This document shows, in pieces, positions 36,301-48,273 of a stretch of 64,000 nucleotides of DNA. The stretch covers positions 677,594 through 741,593 of the forward strand of contig MU130533.1 in NCBI GenBank assembly GCA_015039465.1. The letters run 5' to 3'. Position 1 is the first letter of the stretch, and the number at the start of each line of letters is the position of its first letter. The position numbers and the translations under genes were made by a program. The stretch comes from Phlegmacium glaucopus. Taxonomy: Eukaryota; Basidiomycota; Agaricomycetes; Agaricales; Cortinariaceae. The notes beneath the pieces are model-generated. The model worked only from the letters and a program-made list of their open reading frames with translations. It did no database searches and was not told where the DNA came from.

Positions 36301-37536
36301 TCAGACTATCCTCTCGACCTTTATGAAAAGAAAGAAAATCAACTATGATCTTGCTAGCAATGGTCAGGAAGCAGTGCAGAAGTGGCGGACGGGAGAATTT
36401 CATTTGATCTTGGTATGTTTTACCGCTTGTTTCTTTGGAACTTTAGGCCCATTTTTTCTAGATGGATATACAAATGCCAGTCATGGATGGTATACAGGCT
36501 ACCAAAGAGATTCGTCGCATGGAGAAGGCCAATGCAAAGGCGGGATATCCCCCACTTACGCCGGTCAACGAAGCACATACACCATCAGACACGTCGGCGG
36601 ACTCCACTGCATCTTCTGAGACTCGAGCCAGTAATTCTCCTTACCGTTCATCCGTCATTATTGTCGCTCTCACGGCATCATCATTACAAACTGATCGTGT
36701 GGCAGCATTAGCAGCTGGTTGTAACGATTTTCTAACAAAACCTGTGTCTCTATTATGGCTCAACAACAAAATTATCGAATGGGGTTCTATTAAGGCTCTT
36801 CAAATGTGGGCGGATGTTAGGCCAGACGCAATGAAATCGATGACTAGTGGGCAGGCAGCTCAGGCTAGGAATATCGCGGACCGATTACATGTTCCGCCCA
36901 AAGGACGCAAAACGCCTTCTCCGACCCGTCGTTTTACCAGCGTTATGGAGGATAACGCTGCGGCGCTCGCGTTAGCTTCTTCGGCAGGGACTATACCCCG
37001 CCCAGGTGGGAGCAATATGACCAATGTACACATCTCACCGTCCTCTTCTGCTTTCGAGACACCTGATGGGCTACAGAGCACCTTGTCTGAATATTTACCC
37101 TCACCACTCCAGCGATCGAATTCGGATAGTTCTTCAGGTATTCCTGACGTTTTGGACTCGGTGACCTCGCTTTCGCGAATATCTGCTGAACTTGATCTTT
37201 CTGATGGTAAGGCGTTTTGTTCTTTTAATTCTCGCGGACCTTTCACTGATCTGTTTTTCCCGTAGGAAAAGGTGCGACAGTTTTGGGATGCTCGGCTAGA
37301 TATAATAACCCTCAATTGCAGATATAGATACACCAAAACAAGATGCACAGGCCAAACTACCACCCGTACACCATACGTCTCTATCGGAGCTCCAATTATA
37401 CTTGGAGTCGCAGTCATCAATCGCTACACCTCGCAGTCAGCATCCGGGAAAATTTCAAGCACAACAGAACGGATACATACAAGGGGATCCGACTGCATCT
37501 TCCAACACTATTCCTTCCACTGAGAGTTCTCCATGA
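33329..37536 (+). CDS. SSK1: Ssk1-type response regulator of the HOG stress pathway
   Basis: Receives phosphate from a phosphorelay and, when unphosphorylated, activates the Ssk2-type MAPKKK. Five exons (33329-34222, 34279-36223, 36288-36412, 36462-37206, 37322-37536) sum to 1307 residues. The receiver domain (about residues 945-1115) has the acidic pair in VLIVDDNPINQ, the phospho-acceptor Asp in LILMDIQMPVMDG, ALTASS, and the Lys in DFLTKPVSL. A loop insertion rich in Ser/Thr (about 36540-36650) lies between alpha and beta elements, as is common in fungal Ssk1. Upstream is a long Ser/Pro-rich region. The first part carries a conserved fungal block, SLELADSIQMVIQTMLQISP. The start is the first in-frame ATG after a stop at 33302; a missed upstream exon is possible. 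Only 224 bp separate it from ARS2. Confidence 0.9.
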
Positions 37537-38017
37537 CTACACTGGGCAACTTTGGGCATTTGGGGACTTATGCTCGGCCTGCTTTGGCCCTCACTCCTCA
37601 AGGTTGCTCTAATCTATCTACTCTTATTTCTGATTACACTTTACACTTTCTCCGCTATCCATACATGCTTTTTCCCATGACATTGATCTTTTCATTTTCA
37701 CTGCGTCTGTTTCGTTTGCTCACGGCTTATGAGGGTTTCAATTTATTTTTTCAATTTTTGGGGTTTTTCAAAGAACGGAGATATACGTGTTCATACATAT
37801 TGCTGTTTGGGTCTTATGCTATAAAGTATCAGTGTGTGAATGGAGTGTACTATCATTTGTAGGGAGTTGGAAAAACATTTTTTGTAGCCTGGAATTTCAT
37901 CACAATATATACATACTTTGCACCATTCGATTTCTTGCCAAGCCGCGAATGCCGAGCTGGGGTTGAAAGCGTCTTCCGAGGCTTGCAAGCGACTCCGTTC
38001 CGAACACTGATATCTCA
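37537..38017. other. 3' region of SSK1 and promoter of NCS6
   Basis: T-rich and AT-rich sequence with no coding signal. Open frames here end quickly and are low in complexity. Probably untranslated regions of the two flanking genes. Confidence 0.5.
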
Positions 38018-39516
38018 ATGGCGCCGCGCACATGTGTACTATGCGAAAAAGCCAAAGCTATGCTAAAGCGTCCAAAAACCGGACAGCAGATCTGTCGGGA
38101 TTGTTTCTTCTACATCTTTGAAACCGAGGTTCACAACACAATCACACAGTCCAATCTTTTCAATCCTGGAGATAGGGTCGCTATTGGTGCATCCGGAGGC
38201 AAAGGTACGAAAAGAATGTTTAATTAGCATGCTTAGGATTTAATTTACTCTTGGGATTTCGTTTTTCGATGGGCAGATTCGACTGTTCTTGCATATGTTA
38301 TGAAAACACTTAATGAACGCTATCAATATGGATTAGAGCTCTTCTTACTGTCAATAGATGAGGGAATCACAGGTTATAGAGATGACTCTCTTGAGGTAAG
38401 GGTGGATCGTACCTATAAAACGTTGTACTAACCTCAAGATTTTGCATGCCAGACTGTTAAACGAAATCAACAGCAATATGACATGCCTCTCAAGATTCTT
38501 TCATACGATGAATTATACGGATGGACAATGGACGCTATCGTCTCTCAAGTAGGCAGAAAAAATAACTGCACATTTTGTGGTGTATTCCGAAGACAAGCTC
38601 TCGATCGTGGGGCTGCAATGTTGAACGTGGATCATATCGTGACGGGTCATAATGCAGACGACATCGCGGAAACTGTCCTCATGAACAGTACGTTAAAAAA
38701 AAAAAACTCTCATATATATCAGATATGCAATAAAAAAAGCTTACATTATGAAAACGTTTGATAGTCATGCGTGGAGATATTGCGAGACTTGGACGATGTA
38801 CTTCAATTTGCACTCAAGGCGAAGACACCATTCGTCGATCAAAGCCTTTTAAATACGCCTATGAGAAGGAGATTGTGATGTATTTTTTGAGTTTTTTTTT
38901 GGAGGGGGCGCGGAGATTGCGCCGCCATGCTTCGTGTTATGCTAATTCATCTCTAACCATAGGTATGCATACTTCAAAAAGCTTGATTACTTCTCCACCG
39001 AGTGTATCTATTCGCCGGATGCCTACAGGGGGCACGCTAGGGCTTTCTTAAAGGACTTGGAAGCAGCGCGGCCGAGTGCAATCATAGATATCATTCACTC
39101 AGGGGAAGCTTTCGAAATTAGAGAAGAAATAAAAGCTACTCAGAAAGCACAGCGTAAGCAACACTTACCACCTTAAAAAATCATTTCCCCTCCTTTCATC
39201 TCCCATCCTTTAATCCAATCAGTCCGGCTTATTAACTAATACTCCCAGAAACATGCGAACGATGCGGGTACATGTCAAGCAACGCCCTGTGTAAGGCTTG
39301 TACATTACTTGAAGGACTTGAACGTGGTATGGCAAATTCCGGTATTGTAAGTTGTTTGCTCTGTTTTTTCTCATTTTATTTCATGAAATACTTTAGACGG
39401 ATAAAGCTCGTAAGAAGCTGGATGCAGAAGGGCCAGCCCCAGATAATATTCGAACTATACCATACTTCAAGTCTCCATCAGGGAACCCAGCGATCGCTGT
39501 CGAAACGCCTTCATGA
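38018..39516 (+). CDS. NCS6: Cytoplasmic tRNA 2-thiolation protein Ncs6/CTU1
   Basis: Adenylates and thiolates U34 of tRNA-Lys/Glu/Gln in the cytosol together with Ncs2/CTU2, using Urm1 as sulfur carrier. Exons begin 38018-38204, 38277-38395, 38453-38687 and 38765 onward. The ATP-binding PP-loop is [12 protein letters not shown]. An N-terminal zinc ribbon is seen in [14 protein letters not shown] and ICRDC. Family blocks are [77 protein letters not shown] and [20 protein letters not shown]. The intron after EIVM uses donor GTATTT and acceptor CATAG to keep YAYFKK. The end is [10 protein letters not shown] and a TGA at 39514-39516. Nothing is missing. Confidence 0.92.
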
Positions 39517-40027
39517 GGACGAAAGAAAAAAAGTCGTACAACACACATATGGTGACGTCGATTTAGATTTAGCAAGTCAAGGTGGCCTTACAGAAAGTCA
39601 CCCATTAACACTGGTAGGAACTGGTGAGGAGTAAGGATCTCCTAGAAAAGCCTCCAGGACTCCTGCCCTACTGGCTCGCCCGCCATCCATACATTCATCT
39701 GAAATGACGATCACTTAAAGTAAAATAACTTACACCCCCCATTATTACATAAAACTAAAAAGCCTACCCTTCCCAAATACAACTCTATTCATAATAATGA
39801 TCCAACCATAACAAAAGTCAGAGTATACATACACAGTCCATACTTTATTGCGGGTAATATAATAAATAAGTGGTTTCAAGAAAGCATCTGGTACATCAAT
39901 CTTTCATATGGGATAAAAAAAAAAGGGTCTTTTTCTTTGTTGGGTCAAACTGTAGAATCAGAAACGAAAGCAAGAAGACAAGAAGAAACAGGGTGTAGGG
40001 AGGGAAGGATTCCTTTTGTTGGTCAAT
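39517..40027. other. Convergent intergenic region
   Basis: Untranslated tails of NCS6 (plus) and the MDR-type gene (minus). AT-rich, with an A-run near 39917. No coding signal was seen. Confidence 0.5.
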
Positions 40028-43000
40028 TTATCCAGCAATTTTGACCACCACATTACGGCCATGCCCAAGTGGGCCTTTGTCCACGAACACATACGGCGCC
40101 TTTTCAAACGGTACCACTCGATGGTTAGCTGCATCACCCCCAATAACAGGCCTAACTCCATGCTCCAGAGCCAATCGCAGCACTGAAGCCAGAGTATTAC
40201 CTACATCTTCGCCTTCCCAATCCACATCCTGAGCAACGCTCACCCAAGCATACCCAACTTTATTTCCTTTCATATCGGCAGCACTTCCTTCATCACCATT
40301 CACGCCATTCCCAGTAGTACCTCCAGCTCCACCACTACCATCATTCCTCAAGGATCTAAGTCCAGCTCTGAAATTATCTCCAGCAGTGGGAACAGGTCTT
40401 TCCGGTACATCCCCTATAAGCGTCGTAAACTGTCCCACACCTTTTGCTTTGTTCGGGGTTTTAGGCGACATCGGTTCATTCCCAACAAACCCACTGCCAC
40501 CAGCACCAGGTATAGCTGGTAAGACTCCAGCGGACCTCAACAACCTCTCCCCAGCCTCTCTCACCTCTTTCCCACCCACCGTATCCAATATAGCATCAAA
40601 CACATCCCCATCCTCTCTCAAACTCTCAATAACCCTGATAGCCGCAATCCTACCATCATCAATCCCGTCCCCAACTTCTTCATCAAAGATAAGTTCATCT
40701 GCACCCCAATCTTTGGCTCGTTCTTGGATATCCCTAGGGAAGAAATGGTGATCCGCTACCGTCGCTGTTGTTGTTGGTTGTGCGGAGGAAGAGGAGAATG
40801 GGACGTGAACGGAGACTTTCCAGCCCCGTTGTGCAAGCATTTGAACAGCCATAGCTCCAACCCCGTCGTGCCCTCTCAATACCAACACGCGCCGCCGACG
40901 ATCTTGTGGATGCTCTGTCGTAAGTTTCGAACTTCTCGTGCTCCCAAACTCTTTCCGATCATTGGCACCACCAATGACAGGCGAACCCAGACTCCCTTCC
41001 CGAAGTGAGGAAAAGGCGTAAATGAACGTGCGAACAGCTCTATACGCCGGTACACCACATAAAGGCAATAACGCCAATTCTTCAAGTGTCAAAGCAGACA
41101 TATTACTGTCATCGGAAGGTAAAGAAGCCTCCACTATCTTGTTTGAATGATCATTGCCTTGTGGTGGGACTTTGCGCGGATGAGGCACACGGTGGATCCT
41201 GTGCCGATCTACAACAATGAATTCTGTGAGAGCACCACACTGTTAGAGAAGTAAGCGAGGACGTAAGCATTCTGACACCATCGATAATATGAAAATAAGA
41301 AAAGAAAAAAGAAAACGAAGGAAAACACGTAAAATAACGCCCGTCAACCTCGAAGACAAGTCCAGTGGTCGGCGCTCATCAACCCTAATCCCACTCTCCC
41401 CCACATCTCTCCTTACCCCATAGAAAGGAAAAAAAAGGAATCCAACTCACTTTCTTAACATCCAACAATCCAACAACCCACTCTCCCTTCCTAATAACCT
41501 CATCCCTAACATCCCATCCACACTCTAACACCCTCCCCACAAAACTCCTACCAGGGATATACCCAACCTCAGCTTTATGTGTGATAGAACGTTTTCGCTT
41601 TTTTTCAAGCACGTTTTTACGTCTTTGAGGTGTTTTGGTTGATGTGTTTTGTTGCGCGGGTTGGTCGGTGTTGTTGCGTTTTAAGGAAAAGGCTCTTGAT
41701 GGTTGTTGTTGGGTTGATTGTGGTCGACCGCGGGCTTGCTGCTGGTCTTGCTGCTGTTTTGCATTCACACCGACACTTCCCCTCTGTATCGTACGCGACA
41801 TCCTCAAACTGAAAGATCGGCCTATCCCGGCTAAACCTTTGTTGTTGGAGTTCTGTTGAGGTGTACTTTTGGAAACGTCCACCTCATTCCCCCCCACGTC
41901 CACCTCATTCCCTTCCACGTCCCGTTCCCATTCCGTCTCCACCTCCTCATAACCAGCAGGCCCCTCCCTCTCCCCCTCCGTACTCCAAGCTTGCTCTCCA
42001 AACCGAACACCAACCAATCTCCCATCAACTCCATCAACTCCAACAGCCCATACTTGCACCAACACGCTGCTGCTTGGGACATAACCAGGTGGTTTCCTGT
42101 ATGACGTGAATCCTAGAACTGTACCTTCCATCCCAGCAGCAGTTGGTGCCTTTTCTTTAGATGGAAGATCTTCGTTTACAGTCTTCGTACCATCCACAGG
42201 TTTACCCAAACCTTCAATAGGTTTCGGTCCAGCATCTCCTCTACCAGAAGAAAGACTCCTCTTCCGCCCAAACATCCCCAACAACCTCCCTCCAAAGCCA
42301 TTCTGGCCCTGCTGTCTGCCTAATCCTCTAACAACTTCCACACTAGCCATCGTAGTCTGCGCAACTCCACTCCTGGTTAAATCGATTTTACCTTCTTTGC
42401 TTCCGCCCATACTTCCAAACCACTTCCCCGCAGGCCCAGAGCCTGAGTTAGACCCGATAGTTGTGGTTCTAGAAGAATGAGATCCGAGAGGTGGAGGTGC
42501 ACGTGGAAGGACTAGAGATGAGTATCCTTGTGTACCTTTTGAAGGACGATCGCCTGGGGTGGATAGACTCATGGCATTTACTTCCGATGTCAACGTCTTT
42601 GGAGGGTTACGGAATGTGCTATTCTCGGAATGGGATTGGGGTTGAGATACTGTCATATTCGAATTGGAAGTTGGGCGTGAATTTGAATTCACAGTCGATC
42701 GTAAAGGCGAGCCAGAATACGAATGATGTGAAGAATCAGATCTGGAAGATGTTGAATCAAAAGACTTCTTCTTCTTCCCCTTCTCCCGCCCTTGCACATT
42801 CGCATGCCCATTCGATGTATGTCTCAACCTCCGCGCTGGTGTACCCTCGTCGCCGTCCTCATCTTCCTCTAATAATGCAGCCATATTCATCATAATGCTA
42901 CCACCACCACTAGCAGCAGTACTTTTTTGGCGATGGGCGTAAGTATATGCTGCGGCTGAACCATTGAGGGTATTTTTTTGCTGTTGGGGTGGTTGTTGGT

Positions 43001-44153
43001 TTGGACTGTGAGGAGGTGGTGGAGGAAAGGAAAATCCTGCAGGTGGTAATGATGATTTGTTGTTGTCATTGAGAGTCTTTGGTCGAGCAGATGGCGTGGT
43101 CGACGAAGAAGCATTGGTAGGAAGAGGAGCAAAAGCAGAAAATGTATGAGGTTTAGGAGAAGTATAAGTCGTCTTGGGCGATATGTTTATTATCCCCCCG
43201 GACCCCCCCAATCGTTCAGAAACCACAACATTGTCATCACCAGTCCCATGATGCGTCACCGGCGCTGACGTGGAGGTTGCCTTTTCTTTTTCCTTGCCTT
43301 TATCTTTCATCCTCGACTTTAATGACGACGGAGTCGAAGTATCCAGTTCTTTTCCCTTCTTAGGCGTCTCCGTCTCTACCACCACGTCTTCCTTTGTCTT
43401 GTCTGGGTTCGCATGTGGCTGTGGTTTTGAAAGCTTTCGGGAAGGAGATCCAATGGTAGTTGGGGCGGTGGTTCTACTAGCACTAGCAATCGGAGTGACA
43501 GTAACTTTCATAGCAGATCCATTGGGCATTGAAGGGATAGAGACAGTCGGAGGAGGCGAGGCTGAAGGAGGTACCGGGCGCTTAGCATCTTTAGTGAGAT
43601 CCCCGTCCGTAAAGCCTTGCTGGCCACTCTTTCGCTTAGAAGTCGTAGTACTCTTGACATATTGGGATTGGGTAGTTGTTGATGGAACCACAACATCACT
43701 GGGTTTTAGCGTCACCGAACCATGCCTCGTATGCCTTGTTCCTTCTTTTGCCTTTCTCCCCAATTCTGATTGGCGAGGAGTGGCACCGCCGACAGATTTA
43801 TCCGAAGGGACGGAATGTGTTTCAAGAGATGCTGCATGGGGAGTTCTTTGGTTATGAGCGGAGACATGATGTACAGCGGAGGGCGTGCGCGTGGCAGTGG
43901 TAGCAGGGGGTACAGGCATTGGTCGACTAGTAGAACTAGCTGGCGTAGGAGTAGGTGATATAACAACATCACTAGCATCGCTCAATCTCAATGATTTCCT
44001 ACTGGGCTTCCGTCCTGTCGGAAACATGAGAAGACTGGATGCCATAGAAGTACGTGGTGAAGTGTTCGGAGTGAAGAAGATGTCATCTAGATCTGAATCT
44101 TCTGAAGGTTCAAGCTCTTCAAAATCAGTGTAGCTCAATCTAGGACGACGCAT
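40028..44153 (-). CDS. MDR-superfamily (zinc-type dehydrogenase-like) protein with very long low-complexity N-terminus
   Basis: Two exons (41451-44153 and 40028-41239) join in phase (GLLDVKK/CGALTEFIVVDRHR) to 1304 residues; typical MDR proteins have 330-400. Residues 1 to about 670 are Ser/Thr/Pro-rich and probably disordered. The GroES-like half begins near 675 with VLGFTSYRKPPGYV and VLVQVWAVGVDGVDGRLVGV. It is then interrupted by about 130 low-complexity residues (Gln, Ser and Lys runs) and resumes at KAEVGYIPGRSFVGRVLECG. The nucleotide-binding half has VLVLRGHDGVGAMAVQMLAQ (glycine motif), VFDAILDTVGG and a C-terminal VPFEKAPYVFVDKGPLGHGR. I see no catalytic zinc ligands, so the enzyme class is unclear. 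Some low-complexity inserts also sit in the second half. Confidence 0.8.
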
Positions 44154-44239
44154 TGTGAAAGGTTTTAAACAAGGAGACTTATATCAGGTGACATTGACAA
44201 AGCGTATGGATGGTTCGGTTCAGAAAAGAAGGAGTTGAA

Positions 44240-47200
44240 TTAGTTCCTTCCTTTTATGGACTCTTGTAAACAACATGACTGCCATGCAAACCACATCATA
44301 GTTCTCAACTGCAACACATCCTCTTTCCAAACTTTACTCTGATTCTGCTCCCGGAACTCCTGCGTCAACTTCTCACATCGATCTATATTCTCAGGGCTAA
44401 CAAAGTCAATCGCAATCTTCATGCAATCAGACATATTCGCAACCTATCCACAACCATGTCAGTGAACAGAACAAAAAATATAGTCAACGACATACCTGAT
44501 GCGCACACCCAGCGGGTATAAACACCCCATCTCCAGGTCTCTGATAAACCCTATAACTCTTCACCCCACATTCATCATACAACGCCTTTCTCAAATCCAC
44601 ATCAAGGTAAAACTGTTGGCCATGAATAGGATCATGTGCAATCACCACTCCACCTCCTCCTCCACCACCACTCAGCGCTCCCAACCCATTCTGCCCTTGC
44701 CCAAACTTCCTCCTCAAAAACATTCTTAGCTTATCGCTATCCTCAGCCCTAAACAAATCCCAAACAGCATATCCTTCCGTCCCATCCTCGCACTTGGATG
44801 CGTACAACATCACATTAAGCGCATCTGCCATATCCATATGCAACCTAGTAGATCCTTTACTTCCAGGTTCCTGACTAGACGCTAGCGAATTGTACATCTT
44901 GGGCCCTGTATAACCAATAGCATCCCAGTCATTTTAATGTAGAGAGAGAGAGAAAAAAAACTCACCGAGATCAGGCGCAATAGTATTAGAAGGAAAATGA
45001 GATCCAAGATTAAACACCCCATCCCTCCTCACATAATCAGGAACAGGTACAGCCTGACTGAAATCCTCATAAAGTTCCGGAAACGCAGTCTTAAAATCCG
45101 TTGAAGGTGGCCAATCCTAATTACACAATCAGCAATCGTCCTTCTAAAGCAAAAACAATTCAACAAACCTTCAACTTCCAACAGTCTATCCTCTCTTCAT
45201 ACTTTCCAAACCACCCAAAAAACTCTTTAACAGTCACCCTCTTATTCATATCCGTCTGACATTCAATAATCAAACAACTTTGCTCTCCATATTGTTGCAT
45301 GAAATAGTCAGGGGTCCATTTCAATTTGAATCGGGGTAGCACGTCTTTGACCAGGATCGGAATGCCAAGAGTCCACAAACAGGAGAAGGAAGGTGGGGGT
45401 GAGGAGGAGGACGATGGAGATTTGGATCTATGTGATGAAGAAGGTGGAGCACTGGGAACAGGATCGTATAACGAAGCTGGTATCTGTTGAAGCCTATACA
45501 CAGGTATAGAAGCGACTCGCGGAGACAAATTGCAAGGCAAATACGAATCATACACAACTTTCGTATTATCATTCCTGGTTGCAACCGCTGGATCACTACA
45601 GGGTGGTGAAGATAGCGGTGAAGACGGAAGTCCGTTTGAGTCGTAGCCATGTCGTCCATTCCTCCGGATATCTTCCATACTCTCCCGCCGACGCAACCCC
45701 CCCTCTTCAACCCCCTTCAAAATATCCTCCATTTCCTCAATAGCCTTCTCAAGCTCCTTATCCCAAAACCTGGTAACAGGCGTAAACTCCCCAACTCCAT
45801 GCTCCGCCCTCTTATTACAACTCAAAAAGAAAGGATTAGAATGAGCATGTTTCTCTCTCTTCCCTTGTAACGCTGCTAACTCGGCTGGAGACGCCGACAA
45901 AGGCTCAGAAGTGAGTTCCCGTACTTGAATGAAACATTCGTGGCAGACTTCACGGCCGCAGACTCGACACATCCAGGAGGCGGAGAAGAGCGAAGTCATG
46001 CATGTGTCTATAAATTGGTGAGCAGAGGAAGCGATACGGAGAAGGATACTGACCACACGTAGCCCGAACATCACTCTCCCTAGGTCTCCTAACCAACTCC
46101 TCAGCTTTCAAATGCTCTCTCTCCAACTTCAAAGTAGGCAAAAGCGCTTTCGCAATTGATAATTTAGTCCTCGTCATATGTTCCTTCTTAAATTTCCTAT
46201 TCCATTCCGTAGGAAAATCCATAGTGGGAGGTTCAACCGTCTGATGATGCTCACGGAAGCTGACACAGGCTATTCTTTTGTCGAGGCCTCGCAGGAGATA
46301 GCGGATGCCTTGGAAGCGACAGGTGTCGCCTGCCCAGCGACGAGTGCAGGAGACGCAACGTGAGAAGAGTTCACCACGGTAGCGGTTAGACATGCAGCGT
46401 GCGTATTGGAGTTCAGGGACCAAGGCAACGCTACTGAGGTGCGTCAGTGCATTGTTGGGGTCGGTGGTAGTAGCGTTGGCAGTGACAGTAGTCGTGGTGT
46501 TGGTGGTGGAAGCGAGGGCAGGGCCGTTTGAAGATCCAGCCAGATATGTCTCGTTGGATGCTGAAGCTCTCTGGAGAGCATCTGCCAAACATATCAGTAT
46601 CCTTGGTGTCAAAACAATCAGGCGCAAAGTGATAGATCAGATTGCTTTTTCGAAAAAAATAATCGCAGCTCTTGATTGATGCGCATTAACATCCACATTG
46701 AACAACAACCCCCAAGACGCCGCAATAGATATTGAATAAGCAGCCGAAAGCTAATCGCCTAAGTCGACAAAGATCAAAAGAACATACCATTTTGAGCTGT
46801 TATCAATGCGGCCTCAGTGCGCTTTTTGGCGTTATATCCACGTTTTGAGGGTCCTACAAGGGCAACATAGCACGAAAAAGGAGTTGAGCCAACAACTTCG
46901 CAATCGGTAGCCAGAAGAGAGAGAGAGAGAGGAAAGAGGAAGCCAAAAGAACCAGCCACAGAAGTAAAAGAAAATAAAGTGAATGAGATAAATAAGTTAA
47001 AGTGACCGTGGGTTAGTAAACCACGCACGCAAGAGAGAAGGAAAGGAAAACCGACAGCAAAAGGGAAAAAAAACCCCATCCACGAAAGAAAAAAACTCGC
47101 ATGTATCACAAAGTGATAAAAAACTCCTTAACGCACCTGGTGCAGTAGCCGGTGTACTTCCGGGTGTTCCTGATTTCGTCTTTGCTTTTGCTCGTTTTAC

Positions 47201-48273
47201 TTTTGGTGCTGGCGTAGACTCATCTTCCGGAAGTTGCCGTTTAGATGAGGAAGAAGTAGAAGAAGAAGAAAGCCTGGTAGAGGAAGACGTAGACTCTGAG
47301 AGAATCTGCGCTGTCTCTGGAACCACCAATTGCTGAGGTAGCTGTAGTGGTTGGAGTTGTTGGGGTGAATACGTAGGAGGGGAGTATAAATTGGGATGGT
47401 TATAATAAGATGAGGCTGCGTAACGCGCATCTTGGGAGGCTTGTTGTTGCTGTTGTTCGGAAAGCGTTCCGCGAGCTGCCAGACGCACAGAAACCCGTTC
47501 AGCCTGTTGCCACACTGATTAAAAGAAAATTCAATGTCTATGTGTTTGGTTTAATACAAGAAACCGCGCACATTGTTCATTAGAAGATGGAGTTGATTGA
47601 TCTCCATAAGTTGAAGAATAATTGCCTTTGCATCAATTGGATCATGGTGGGTGCGAAAAAAAGTCAAAAAAGAGACCAACTTTGAGGCTGATAATCGCCG
47701 GATAGCGCTAGTTTAAATTGTAATCAGCGATTAGGATAGGATATGGGATTATGGGATTAACATACTTGTTCGTTGGTCCGAGTAGATAACGGGAGGAGTA
47801 TAAGACATGCCAGAGACAGCATGTTGATGATGCTGTTGATGATGCTGTTGCTGCTGCTGTGGTGGTGGTGGTGGTTGCTTAGGGTGCCACACATGTCCCT
47901 CGCCTGCATACATGGGTGAATCATCGATCCTATGCCTCATCATGAGCCTTGACGCGTGAGCATCCGCGTAAACATGCGACGGAGGAGGAGGGGGCAACGT
48001 GGGATGTTGCTGATAGTGCCTAGGCGCGTTATTGCCCCCATTGAGAGGTCTTCGCTTATGTGGATCATCATCCGGATCCCAACTAGCTGCCCTTAAATTA
48101 TAGGAAGGTACCGGAGCATAATGAAACATGGACGATGGCTGATGAGATTGGTTTTGCGCATGATTAGCACCTACAGACGTTGAATTGAGGTGAGATGGGA
48201 AAGTTGATGTTTCCTGAGGGTTAAGGAGAGAATTTATCGAAGGTTTTTTTGTAGGGTCCTGAAGGGCGTTCAT
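44240..48273 (-). CDS. JmjC-domain histone demethylase, KDM3/JHDM2-like
   Basis: Fe(II)/2-oxoglutarate-dependent demethylase, probably acting on H3K9. About ten exons; start ATG at 48271-48273 (MNALQDPTKKPSINSLLNP). The N-terminus is low in complexity with a Pro/Gln/His tract (47820-47870) and a basic KVKRAKAKTKSG segment. A Cys-rich zinc region covers CMSNRYRGELFSRCVSC through CRVCGREVCHECF. Before the catalytic domain come IPILVKDVLPRFKLKWTPDY and WKLKDWPPSTDFKTAFPELY. The JmjC core has RDGVFNLGSHFPSNTIAPDL, GPKMYNS and STRLHMDMADALNVM (the HxD iron ligands), and the distal His in PAGCAHQVCR, then NMSDCMKIAIDFVSPENI. The zinc region followed by JmjC is the KDM3 layout. The 3' end is 86 bp from the MDR gene start; both are on the minus strand. 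Confidence 0.87.

Noticed and set aside
37266..37271. Six-nucleotide microexon in SSK1 between two short introns
   Set aside because: A single intron from 37207 to 37321 gives the same phase and is simpler; the microexon is possible but not needed.
43270..43857. 195-codon plus-strand frame opposite the MDR gene
   Set aside because: Antisense shadow of the Ser/Thr/Pro-rich first exon.
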